Shown here: positions 6,087-13,453 of the stretch, piece after piece | Numbering within the stretch: the first letter of the stretch is position 1 | Layout of the letters: every line of letters begins with the position of its first letter | Assembly (NCBI GenBank): GCA_043769845.1 | Contig: JAYVIX010000260.1 | Span: forward strand, 1 to 15,093 | Length of the DNA stretch: 15,093 nt | DNA from: UBA9547 sp043769845 | Lineage (GTDB): Bacteria; Bacteroidota; Bacteroidia; Cytophagales; UBA9547 | Reading direction: 5' to 3' | The notes under the pieces: generated by a model | What the model saw: only the letters and a program-made list of their open reading frames with translations | The model's database searches: none | Told to the model about the DNA's origin: nothing | Program-made: the position numbers and the translations under genes

Positions 6087-7115
6087 ATGAATATAAAAAC
6101 AGCAAAACCCATCATTTTTATACTTTTGGGAATACTCTTGGTCAATTTTGCTATTGCCCAGCATCACAACAGCGTCACAAACCACGAAGCTGGCTTCAAC
6201 CGATTCAAGAAAAAGAAAAGATATTGGAGCGTTGGCAGTTCACTACAAGCAATAAACTATGTAGGCGACCTAGATCCTGCTGAAAATATGCTCAGTCCTG
6301 CACTGCGTTATACCAGACCTAGTTTTGGAGTAGATGTAACTTACCGCTACACACCTCGATTCACTTTCCGAGGAACATTAGATTGGGGACGCATAAAAGG
6401 CGATGACATCATTTCGGACAAAACGGGACAAGATATGTTTCGTAGAATGCGAAATTCTGATTTCAGAAATACCATTGTAGAACTGAAGGCAGATGTTTTG
6501 TACGATTTTGTAAAAAACTTGGGAGATTACACCCACCGACCTACCAAAACGATTCCTTACCTTTTTGTAGGCATAGCTGGTTTTTATCACAACCCAAAAG
6601 GCATGCATGATGGAAAGTGGATTCCGCTAAAACCACTGAAAACAGAAGGAATTAACTATTCATTGTTTCAAATCGCGGTACCTTTTGGAGTTGGTTGCCG
6701 CTGGCGCTTAAGTAGAAACTTAGATTTAGCTTTTGAAATCGGCTGGCGCAAAACATTTACGGGTTATTTGGATGATGTAAACAAGGCATATATCAACCCG
6801 AAAAACCAAAGTGAACTGTCGGCTGCTATGTCCAATAAAAGCGTAGAATGGCTCAATCAACCCGAAGATCCCTCTCAGTTTGCAAATGCGGGCAGAGATG
6901 TTCTGAGGCAATTTATCAAAGATGGCGCGCCAGATGTGGCCTACGACCGTGTTTATTACAATCCAGAAACAAATCGTATAGAATTTTGGGGCTGGGGAAG
7001 AGAAGGCGACCAGCGAGGAAAATACAAAGGAAAATCGGATTGGTATATCCTTACAGGTTTTCATTTGACCTATATAATAGGTGGAAGAGTAGTTTGTCCG
7101 AAGTTTAGAGACTAG
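6087..7115 (+). CDS. DUF6089 / PorG-like outer-membrane beta-barrel protein, long form
   Basis: 342 residues from ATG 6087; a TTG at 6069 adds six residues and is less likely because gggggc precedes the ATG. Residues 1-24 are a signal peptide, cleaved as AIA|Q. The mature part has the alternating strands of a small outer-membrane barrel: YWSVGSSLQAINYVGDLDP, then PSFGVDVTYRYTPRFTFRG, TIPYLFVGIAGFYHNPKG, IAVPFGVGCRWRLSRN and FEIGWRKTFTGYLDDV. The C-terminal DWYILTGFHLTYIIGG is followed by CPKFRD. The same landmarks occur in the next gene. This copy has a polar segment of roughly 85 residues (bases about 6775-7035) before the last strand that the next gene lacks. Members of this family include PorG of the type IX secretion machine; whether this copy has that role is inference. 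It has its own -7 box. Confidence 0.75.
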   Translation: MNIKTAKPIIFILLGILLVNFAIAQHHNSVTNHEAGFNRFKKKKRYWSVGSSLQAINYVGDLDPAENMLSPALRYTRPSFGVDVTYRYTPRFTFRGTLDWGRIKGDDIISDKTGQDMFRRMRNSDFRNTIVELKADVLYDFVKNLGDYTHRPTKTIPYLFVGIAGFYHNPKGMHDGKWIPLKPLKTEGINYSLFQIAVPFGVGCRWRLSRNLDLAFEIGWRKTFTGYLDDVNKAYINPKNQSELSAAMSNKSVEWLNQPEDPSQFANAGRDVLRQFIKDGAPDVAYDRVYYNPETNRIEFWGWGREGDQRGKYKGKSDWYILTGFHLTYIIGGRVVCPKFRD

Positions 7116-7150
7116 CACGCAATATTTTTTTTACTGTGGCGTTTTAGTTC

Positions 7151-7158
7151 TAATTTTG
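7151..7158 (+). promoter_or_regulatory. -7 promoter box before the second DUF6089 gene
   Basis: TAATTTTG matches TAnnTTTG exactly and lies 26 bases before the ATG at 7184. The expected -33 region is a T-run without a clear TTG. Confidence 0.42.
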
Positions 7159-7183
7159 GAACCAATGTCTTTTCGACTTCTCA

Positions 7184-7828
7184 ATGAAGCATTTAACAGC
7201 ATTCCTTTTCTTTCTGATTACCTTACAAGCAATTGCGCAAAAACATGAATTTGGGCTGGGTTTGGGAGTCAGCAATTACAAAGGTGACTTCACCAACGAC
7301 AATTTTGAGCTGAGAAATTTCCGTCCAGCTGCCATTTTATTCTACAAGAACAATATTACACCTGCTTTTGGCTTGCGCTACCATCTTTTGGCAGGCGGAA
7401 TAAAGGCGAATGATTCAAAATCAGCCGATCCAGTATACGTAAGTCGAGGACAATCCTTTTCCAATATTCTGTACGAAGGCGCAGTCCAAATCGAATATAA
7501 CTTCCTGAATTTCAGAAGTCCATCTAATAAACTAAAATGGAGTCCCTATTTTATTGGTGGACTTGGTGTTTTTTACTTTTCACCTTATACCAATTCTTCT
7601 GCGCTCACCATTCAACCTTGTATTCCAGTTGGAGCAGGCATTCGCTTTATGATGAAACAAAACTGGAATGTTTCGTTTGAAATGGTCGCTCGTAAAACAT
7701 TTACAGATTTACTGGACAACACAACAGGGAGTACAATAGGCGGAAATAACGACACCAGCGATTGGTACATCTATAACGGATTCACATTGAGCTACACCTT
7801 CTATGATGTGTATTGCCCAAAACGTTGA
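7184..7828 (+). CDS. porG: PorG-like outer-membrane protein (DUF6089), short form
   Basis: 214 residues with a signal peptide cleaved as AIA|Q after residue 18. The barrel-type sequence matches the preceding gene strand by strand: FGLGLGVSNYKGDF, FRPAAILFYKNNITPAFGLR, YFIGGLGVFYFSP, CIPVGAGIRFMMKQNWNVSF, MVARKTFTDLLDN and DWYIYNGFTLSYTFYDVYCPKR. A Cys-Pro-Lys near the C-terminus is shared by both copies. In Porphyromonas gingivalis the DUF6089 protein PorG is encoded just upstream of uppS, bamA and two OmpH genes and associates with the PorK/PorN ring of the T9SS. This gene holds the same place, 56 bases before uppS, and is similar in size. The name rests on family and synteny; the longer paralogue next door could share or have taken over the role. 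Confidence 0.72.
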   Translation: MKHLTAFLFFLITLQAIAQKHEFGLGLGVSNYKGDFTNDNFELRNFRPAAILFYKNNITPAFGLRYHLLAGGIKANDSKSADPVYVSRGQSFSNILYEGAVQIEYNFLNFRSPSNKLKWSPYFIGGLGVFYFSPYTNSSALTIQPCIPVGAGIRFMMKQNWNVSFEMVARKTFTDLLDNTTGSTIGGNNDTSDWYIYNGFTLSYTFYDVYCPKR

Positions 7829-7855
7829 TTTATACCCAATTTCAACCCATATTTG
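7824..7855 (+). promoter_or_regulatory. Possible promoter of uppS
   Basis: TTG (7824-7826), a 21-base gap and CATATTTG (7848-7855) fit the Bacteroidota promoter except at the first base of the -7 box. The TTG overlaps the end of the preceding gene. Transcription would start about 25 bases before the uppS start. Confidence 0.35.
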
Positions 7856-7884
7856 TACCCCGATCGTAAATATCCAATCATCTT

Positions 7885-8625
7885 TTGGCCGAATTGAATA
7901 CAGATAATATTCCCCAACACATAGCCGTTATCATGGATGGTAATGGCAGATGGGCAAAACAAAGAGGTGCGACTCGCATCTTTGGGCATCATAATGCAGT
8001 AAAAGCAGTGCGTGAAACAGTGGAAGGCTGTGCCGAATTGAATGTCAATTTTTTGACGATGTACGCTTTCTCTACCGAAAATTGGAACCGACCAAAGGAC
8101 GAAGTAGATGGCCTAATGAGTTTACTGGTATCGACCATCCGATCAGAAGCTCCAGCATTGAAGAAAAACAATGTGCGCCTTTGGAGCATTGGAGATACCG
8201 ATTCATTGCCTGCCTCTTGTCAGAAAGAACTTCAAGAAGCAAAAGACCTTACAGCATCGTCTACAGGATTGACCGTTGTTTTGGCACTCAGCTATAGTTC
8301 TCGTTGGGAAATTATAGAAGCCACAAAACAAATAGCGGAAGATGTGAAAAGTGGAAAACTAGAATCCAAAAACATCGATTCTGATCTTATTTCGAGCTAT
8401 CTGAATACCAAAAACATTCCAGATCCAGAACTTATTATCCGAACAAGTGGCGAAAATCGTTTGAGCAATTTTCTTTTATGGCAAGCCGCTTATTCCGAAT
8501 TATACATCACCCCAGTACTTTGGCCTGATTTCAGGAAAAAGACACTTCACGAAGCCATCGCCTGCTACCAATCTAGGGAACGCAGGTTTGGCAAAACAAG
8601 CGAACAATTAGTCAGTAATTCATGA
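7885..8625 (+). CDS. uppS: Undecaprenyl diphosphate synthase
   Basis: This cis-prenyltransferase extends farnesyl diphosphate with isopentenyl diphosphate to make the C55 lipid carrier for peptidoglycan and surface glycans, at the cytoplasmic side of the inner membrane. The 246 residues include all family blocks: HIAVIMDGNGRWAK (12-25, catalytic Asp18), MYAFSTENWNRP (59-70), LALSYSSRWEI (133-143) and IRTSGENRLSNFLLWQ (185-200), followed by SELYITPVLWPDF. The upstream frame is closed by a TAA at 7867-7869 and contains no ATG or GTG. The start must be TTG 7885, or TTG 7894 three codons later; both leave the first motif complete. The stop TGA overlaps the bamA ATG by four bases (ATGA), so translation of the two is probably coupled. 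Confidence 0.92.
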   Translation: MAELNTDNIPQHIAVIMDGNGRWAKQRGATRIFGHHNAVKAVRETVEGCAELNVNFLTMYAFSTENWNRPKDEVDGLMSLLVSTIRSEAPALKKNNVRLWSIGDTDSLPASCQKELQEAKDLTASSTGLTVVLALSYSSRWEIIEATKQIAEDVKSGKLESKNIDSDLISSYLNTKNIPDPELIIRTSGENRLSNFLLWQAAYSELYITPVLWPDFRKKTLHEAIACYQSRERRFGKTSEQLVSNS

Positions 8626-11243
8626 GGATATTTCCCTTTCTTTTTTTGTCTTTAGCATTCGCTTTTAGGCTTTCTGCACAAGATTCTCCAGCAATTGGCA
8701 ATCCATCAGGCGTAGATCTTTCGAGTCCGAAAGAATATAAAATTGCGGACATTTCTGTTTCGGGAGCTCGTTTCTTGGATGCGGCTGCGATCGTTTCCAT
8801 TTCAGGTTTGCGAATCGGAGATAAAATCAGAATCCCGAGCGATGCGATCACAAACGCTGTCAAAAAACTGTGGGACCAAGGTCTGTTGGGCAATATTGAA
8901 GTAAATATTCTTAAAATAGAAGGTGAAAATATTTTCATTGATTTCTATTTAGTGGAACGTCCGAGGCTTTCAAAATATATGTTCAAAGGAGCCAATAAAA
9001 GCGAACAAGACGATATAAAAGAGAAAATCAGGCTGGTTAGAGGCAAGATCATTACCGATGCGGCTATCAAGAATACTCAAAATACGATCAAGAAATTTTA
9101 TGCAGATAAAGGGTTCATGAATACTGATGTGAAAATCACTCAGAACATTGACACCACCATGAACAACAGCGTTTCGATTTTGATTGACATTAATAAACGC
9201 AAAAAAGTAAAAATACAACGTGTTGAAATAGAAGGAAATGTTGATTTTAAAGACAAAACAGTTCGCTCGAAATTAAAGAAGACCAAACAAAAGAAAGCAG
9301 GTCGTATTTGGGCAAGATCAAAATTTGTGAAAGCCAAATACGAAGAAGATAAAGTACACCTGATCGAATACTACAACGAAAAAGGCTACCGTGATGCTAA
9401 AATAATTTCAGACACCGTTTTTCTATACAAGAAAAGTATGGAACCTCGCAACGCTGGCGACACGGGTAACATTGCATTGAATGCTGAGCCTAGGAAAGTA
9501 GGCAGAAGAGAAAAAGGCAAAAAAGACGTTATTGTAAGAATTAAGCTAGACGAAGGCAAAAAGTATTATTTCAGAAATATCACTTGGACGGGCAATTATT
9601 TGTACAAATCGAACTATTTGGGGGCTATTCTTGGCATCAATAAAGGCGATGTATACAATACCAAAGAACTAGAAAAACGCCTTAATTACAATCCTAACGG
9701 AGCCGATATTAGCTCACTTTATATGGACGATGGGTATTTGTTTTTCCATGTAGATCCTGTTGAAGTACGAATAGATGGCGATTCGATTGATGTGGAAATG
9801 AGAGTATTTGAAGGAACTCAAGCGATTATCAATCGAATTCTGATTTCTGGAAATACGAAAACGAATGATCATGTAATTCAGCGTGAAATCAGAACCTATC
9901 CAGGCGATAAATTTAGCCGTGCCGATTTGATTCGTTCGCAACGTGAGCTTTCGCAATTGGGCTATTTCGATCCTGAAAAAATCGACATTCAGCCTAAGCC
10001 AAACCCATCCAATGGAACGGTGGATATTGAGTACAATCTGACCGAAAAACCGAGTGATCAGTTACAGCTTTCGGGCGGATATGGCGGATTCTATGGTTTG
10101 ACAGGTTCGCTTGGCTTGGCTTTTAACAATTTCTCGGCACGTAATATCCTTAAATTAAGCAAATGGAGTCCACTTCCTTCTGGTGATGGACAACGATTAA
10201 ATATTTCAGCACAGTCAAATGGTCCTTCGTTCCAGTCGTATTCTTTGGCTTTTTCAGAACCTTGGCTAGGCGGAAGGCGTCCAAACTCTTTATCTGTTTC
10301 CTTGAGTCATTCAATTCAAAATTTGGCTGTTAGAAGAAACTTTGGAATTGGGGCTAATCAAAACTTCTTTGGGTCTAACCAAGGGAAACTTCAAATTACT
10401 AACTTCTCGGTAAGTTATGGTAGACGATTACAATGGCCAGACGACTATTTTGTATTGAGTCATTCAGCATCATATCAAATATATAATTTAGATATGTATC
10501 GATTCCCTGGAATACCAGAAGAACTTACAGGGCAATTCAATAATATTGGATTAACTAATACACTTTCTCGAAACAGTATTGATAATCCTACTTTTCCGAA
10601 AAGTGGTTCTAGCATTTCATTAGCCGTTGCTACTACGCCTCCATATTCGGTGTTTCAACAAGGCAGAGATTATAAAAACGAATCTTTCCTTGAGAAAAAC
10701 AAGTTTGTCGAATATCACAAATGGTTATTCGACCTCTCATACTTTCATCAGTTGTTTGGCAAGTTTGTGTTAAACACACGCTCGCACTTTGGAATGTTGG
10801 GCGCTTATAACCAAAGCTTAGGTGTAGGGCCGTTCGAACGTTTCTTGTTGGGAGGAAATGGTCTAAGTGGATTTAATTTTCTACTAGGCTATGACATCAT
10901 CGGTTTGCGTGGTTATAATAACAACGTGGTACAAAGCGAATATACAGGGGGAGGCAATGTTGCGTTTACCAAACAAGTATTCGAACTTCGTTACCCATTG
11001 ACACTGAGTCCGATGGCTTCGATTTATGTACTTGGTTTTATGGAAGGTGGAAATGCTTGGCAGTCGTACAAGCAGTATAATCCGCTTGATTTGAAACGTT
11101 CGTATGGTGTGGGTGCTCGTATTTTCATGCCAGCTTTCGGATTGATCGGAGTCGATTATGGTATCCCGATGGATGGGATCAGGGGCTATAATGGCGACCC
11201 TGGACAACGTTTCATGTTCTCAATCGGTCAGCAAATCAGGTAA
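8622..11243 (+). CDS. bamA: Outer-membrane assembly factor BamA (Omp85)
   Basis: BamA folds and inserts beta-barrel proteins into the outer membrane. The 873-residue protein has a signal peptide cleaved after about residue 19 (FRLSA|Q), a periplasmic half made of successive POTRA domains (for example YKIADISVSGARFLDAAAIV, VKIQRVEIEGNVDF and INRILISGNTKTNDHVIQ), and a C-terminal Omp85 barrel from about residue 480. The POTRA region includes Lys/Arg-rich segments around KTKQKKAGRIWARSKF, and PRKVGRREKGKKD. The barrel carries the conserved loop motif LRGY (the VRGF/Y element of L6), in GLRGYNNN. The protein ends FMFSIGQQIR, so the last residue is Arg rather than the usual aromatic. The gene overlaps uppS by four bases and is followed by two Skp-type chaperone genes, its natural partners. 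Confidence 0.93.
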   Translation: MRIFPFLFLSLAFAFRLSAQDSPAIGNPSGVDLSSPKEYKIADISVSGARFLDAAAIVSISGLRIGDKIRIPSDAITNAVKKLWDQGLLGNIEVNILKIEGENIFIDFYLVERPRLSKYMFKGANKSEQDDIKEKIRLVRGKIITDAAIKNTQNTIKKFYADKGFMNTDVKITQNIDTTMNNSVSILIDINKRKKVKIQRVEIEGNVDFKDKTVRSKLKKTKQKKAGRIWARSKFVKAKYEEDKVHLIEYYNEKGYRDAKIISDTVFLYKKSMEPRNAGDTGNIALNAEPRKVGRREKGKKDVIVRIKLDEGKKYYFRNITWTGNYLYKSNYLGAILGINKGDVYNTKELEKRLNYNPNGADISSLYMDDGYLFFHVDPVEVRIDGDSIDVEMRVFEGTQAIINRILISGNTKTNDHVIQREIRTYPGDKFSRADLIRSQRELSQLGYFDPEKIDIQPKPNPSNGTVDIEYNLTEKPSDQLQLSGGYGGFYGLTGSLGLAFNNFSARNILKLSKWSPLPSGDGQRLNISAQSNGPSFQSYSLAFSEPWLGGRRPNSLSVSLSHSIQNLAVRRNFGIGANQNFFGSNQGKLQITNFSVSYGRRLQWPDDYFVLSHSASYQIYNLDMYRFPGIPEELTGQFNNIGLTNTLSRNSIDNPTFPKSGSSISLAVATTPPYSVFQQGRDYKNESFLEKNKFVEYHKWLFDLSYFHQLFGKFVLNTRSHFGMLGAYNQSLGVGPFERFLLGGNGLSGFNFLLGYDIIGLRGYNNNVVQSEYTGGGNVAFTKQVFELRYPLTLSPMASIYVLGFMEGGNAWQSYKQYNPLDLKRSYGVGARIFMPAFGLIGVDYGIPMDGIRGYNGDPGQRFMFSIGQQIR

Positions 11244-11319
11244 TATTTTATGATTTTGAACACCGTTTATAATTTATCTTATAGTTTTACGTTCTAATCG
11301 TAGTCAATTGTATAGGCAC

Positions 11320-11895
11320 GTGAGATATAGCATTTTATTCGTTTTCATTTTTGGCTGCTTCAATGCATCAGCACAGAAATTTGGATACATCGATACGGAG
11401 TTTATCATGTCCAAAGTGCCCGAATATGCAAAAGCACAACAAGATTTGAATACTCTTTCGGCCAAATGGCAGAAAGAAATTGAAGATAAATATACTCAGT
11501 TGAAGAAGATCAGAGAAGATTTTCAAGCCGAAGATATTCTTTTGACTGAAGATTTGAGAAAGGAACGTCTTGATACCATTGCCAAAAGAGACAAGGAAGT
11601 AAAAGAACTTCAACGAAAAACATTTGGTCCAGAAGGATTGATTTTCTTGAAAAAGCAAGAATTGGCCAAACCGGCACAAGACAAAGTATATGCTGCCATT
11701 GAAAAAGTAGCCAAAAAGAAAGGGCTTCAAATTGTGTTTGATAAATCAGGAGATTTGGTCATGCTCTATACCGACACGAAACACGATTATACCGATTTTG
11801 TATTGGATGAACTGGGTCTTGGCGACAAAAACGATACAATTGATAACAAACGAGGTGAATTAAATAAAACAGTAAAAGCGAAAAAAACAAAATAA
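11320..11895 (+). CDS. Periplasmic chaperone, Skp/OmpH family (first copy)
   Basis: Skp-type chaperones hold unfolded outer-membrane proteins in the periplasm and deliver them to BamA, which is encoded just upstream. There is no ATG near the N-terminus. GTG 11320 gives 191 residues with a compact signal peptide (RYSILFVFIFGCFNASA, cleaved before Q); TTG 11308 adds four residues and is equally possible on sequence alone. The mature part begins KFGYIDTEFIMSKVPEY, the classic OmpH opening. A long charged coiled-coil (ALNTLSAKWQKEIEDKY-type helix through RKTFGPEG) follows, then the closing IEKVAKKKGLQIVFDKSG strand and a C-terminal Lys-rich tail. Skp works as a trimer with helical tentacles. The next gene starts on the base after this stop codon, so the pair is certainly one transcript. 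Confidence 0.85.
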   Translation: MRYSILFVFIFGCFNASAQKFGYIDTEFIMSKVPEYAKAQQDLNTLSAKWQKEIEDKYTQLKKIREDFQAEDILLTEDLRKERLDTIAKRDKEVKELQRKTFGPEGLIFLKKQELAKPAQDKVYAAIEKVAKKKGLQIVFDKSGDLVMLYTDTKHDYTDFVLDELGLGDKNDTIDNKRGELNKTVKAKKTK

Positions 11896-12534
11896 ATGAA
11901 AAAGTTATTACTAGTAGTAGGTTTAGTAGGAATGTCGGTATTTTCGATGGCGCAAGACAAACCATTGAAAGTAGGCTATACCAATGTAGATTATTTGATT
12001 GCTTCGATGCCTGAAAGCAAACAAATTGAAGGCGAATTAAAAACCTATAAAGATCAGTTGGACAAGCAACTGGAATTAAAAATCAAAGAATTTCGTGAGA
12101 AATACGATGCATACGAAAAAGGTTCCTCGGTGATGACCGAAGTGATTCGTGCAGATAAAGAAAAAGAGCTTCAAGATTTGAATGGTCAAATTGAAGCATT
12201 CCAAAAAAATGCGGAACAATCGCTTCAAGAGAAACAACAAAAACTGATGAAACCAGTGTTGGAAAAAATCCAAAAAGCAATTGACGATGTAGCCAAAGAA
12301 AACGATTTCACCTATATCTTGAGTTCTGATGGTGCAATGGGACAAGTTCCAATCATCCTTTATGGTCCTGACAACTTGAATGTTTCGGACTTGGTGTTGA
12401 AGAAAATGGGAGTAACGCTTCCATCAGAAGTAAAAACGACTGGTACTGAAACGAAACCAACCTCGGCACCAGCAAACGGAACTGGCATAAAAGATAATAA
12501 GCCAATTACAACACCAAAGCCGTTGAAGAAATAA
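11896..12534 (+). CDS. Periplasmic chaperone, Skp/OmpH family (second copy)
   Basis: 212 residues starting at the ATG that touches the preceding stop. The signal peptide is MKKLLLVVGLVGMSVFSMAQ, cleaved near MA|Q. The mature protein opens KVGYTNVDYLIASMPESKQI, equivalent to the opening of the first copy, then has a Lys/Glu/Gln-rich coiled-coil (about residues 45-125) and closes with AKENDFTYILSSDG. Compared with the first copy it has a longer C-terminus: after MGVTLPSEV comes a low-complexity tail rich in Thr, Pro, Lys and Ala (for example ETKPTSAPANGTG). The tail is not part of the Skp fold and may be flexible or glycosylated. Tandem OmpH genes after bamA are normal in Bacteroidota. A strong terminator follows at once. 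Confidence 0.87.
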   Translation: MKKLLLVVGLVGMSVFSMAQDKPLKVGYTNVDYLIASMPESKQIEGELKTYKDQLDKQLELKIKEFREKYDAYEKGSSVMTEVIRADKEKELQDLNGQIEAFQKNAEQSLQEKQQKLMKPVLEKIQKAIDDVAKENDFTYILSSDGAMGQVPIILYGPDNLNVSDLVLKKMGVTLPSEVKTTGTETKPTSAPANGTGIKDNKPITTPKPLKK

Positions 12535-12538
12535 ATTT

Positions 12539-12569
12539 AAAAAGCCCCAATAAAATGGGGCTTTTTTTT
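12539..12569. terminator. Bidirectional intrinsic terminator
   Basis: aaaaagcccc (12539-12548) pairs perfectly with ggggcttttt (12557-12566) around an 8-base loop and runs into a T-tract to 12569. It lies just past the second skp gene, and just past the stop of mnmD on the other strand, where the A-run becomes a U-tract, so it can serve both. Confidence 0.9.
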
Positions 12570-12586
12570 GCCTTATTTCAAACCTA

Positions 12587-13252
12587 TTATCTGATTTTTG
12601 TAGCCCTTGTAATCTCTCTTTTTCCCTTTGGGCCAGCTAGTTTTTCGATTTCAAAACCGAGCTCTTTGAGGTTTCTGCGAAACTGTCCTTGCGAACAATA
12701 CGTCACCAAAACGCCATTTGGCACAACCGCTTGGCACACTTTTTCCAAAACGGGCATTTCCCATACTTCCGATTGTTTCGATGGGCCAAAAGCATCGTAA
12801 TAAACCAAATCGTAATAGAGATCTGGGAATGCAAAATCTAAAACATCACAAGCCGCTTTTTGAAACACATAACAAGGCGAGAGAATATGCGTTTCATTCC
12901 AACCTGATGAATGAATTATTTTTAATTTGCATTCGGCACTAGTTTCACTCTCATAATTCAGCTGAGAATAAACTTCGGCTGGTAAAGGGAATTTTTCGAC
13001 CGAATCGTAGACTACTTTTTTTGAAAATTCTTCGGCTATTTGCCAGGTTAGCAAAGCATTCAAGCCTGTTCCTAAACCAAATTCAAAAATCTTGATCGAA
13101 TCCTTCGTCTGCGCCACATGCATCAAACCGGCTTGGATATACACATGTTGCGATTCGGCCAATGCGCCATGTTGGGAATGATATGTTTCGTCCAATTCGG
13201 GCAAATAAATGGAATGTGAATTGTCGGAAGTGAGGATTAGTTGGGCGTTCAT
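12587..13252 (-). CDS. mnmD: tRNA 5-methylaminomethyl-2-thiouridine methyltransferase (MnmC methylase domain alone)
   Basis: This SAM-dependent enzyme should methylate 5-aminomethyl-2-thiouridine at the wobble position of tRNAs for Lys, Glu and Gln. The 221-residue protein matches the methyltransferase half of MnmC: LDETYHSQHGALAESQHVYI (20-39), the SAM-binding loop FGLGTGLN (58-65), YYDAFGPSKQSEVWE (151-165, with the likely catalytic Asp153), and the C-terminal block LVTYCSQGQFRRNLKELGFE followed by KLAGPKGKREITRAT. The FAD-dependent oxidoreductase domain found in the fused MnmC of gamma-proteobacteria is absent, which is the usual MnmD arrangement. The ATG at 13252 lies five bases after a -7 box (13264-13257), so the message may be leaderless. 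The gene is convergent with the skp operon and divergent from menD. Confidence 0.88.
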   Translation of the reverse strand: MNAQLILTSDNSHSIYLPELDETYHSQHGALAESQHVYIQAGLMHVAQTKDSIKIFEFGLGTGLNALLTWQIAEEFSKKVVYDSVEKFPLPAEVYSQLNYESETSAECKLKIIHSSGWNETHILSPCYVFQKAACDVLDFAFPDLYYDLVYYDAFGPSKQSEVWEMPVLEKVCQAVVPNGVLVTYCSQGQFRRNLKELGFEIEKLAGPKGKREITRATKIR

Positions 13253-13256
13253 TCGG

Positions 13257-13264
13257 CAAAAATA
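13257..13264 (-). promoter_or_regulatory. -7 box of mnmD, start of a leaderless message
   Basis: On the minus strand this reads TATTTTTG, matching TAnnTTTG, and ends just four bases upstream of the mnmD ATG (13252-13250). No TTG is seen 17-23 bases further upstream. Confidence 0.4.
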
Positions 13265-13341
13265 GAATGAATGATTTATAAAAGACTAGTTTTAAGATTT
13301 TTAAAATAAGTACAACAGACAGACATTTGACAGCGTTTCGA

Positions 13342-13375
13342 TTGGAAATAATTCGAGAGAATAAGCTTATGTTTG
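13342..13375 (+). promoter_or_regulatory. Promoter of menD
   Basis: TTG (13342-13344) and TATGTTTG (13368-13375) match the Bacteroidota -33 and -7 boxes with a 23-base gap. Transcription would start near 13380, giving a leader of about 75 bases before the TTG start of menD. Confidence 0.5.
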
Positions 13376-13391
13376 CTATAGGAATAAGCTT
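13359..13391 (+). repeat. Two 10-base direct repeats around the menD -7 box
   Basis: gaataagctt occurs at 13359-13368 and 13382-13391. The first copy abuts the -7 box and the second lies just past the expected transcription start. The first also forms the palindrome ataagcttat (13361-13370). This could be an operator; chance in AT-rich DNA is the alternative. Confidence 0.4.
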
Positions 13392-13453
13392 TTGAAAGAC
13401 AAATTCTCCAGAAAAACTTCCTTCATCTACCCAAAACCTAACACCCAGAAAAA

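Noticed and set aside
11368..11730. Phe-rich minus-strand frame inside the first skp
   Set aside because: It is the antisense of a Lys/Glu-rich coiled-coil, which always reads as Phe/Leu/Ser on the other strand.
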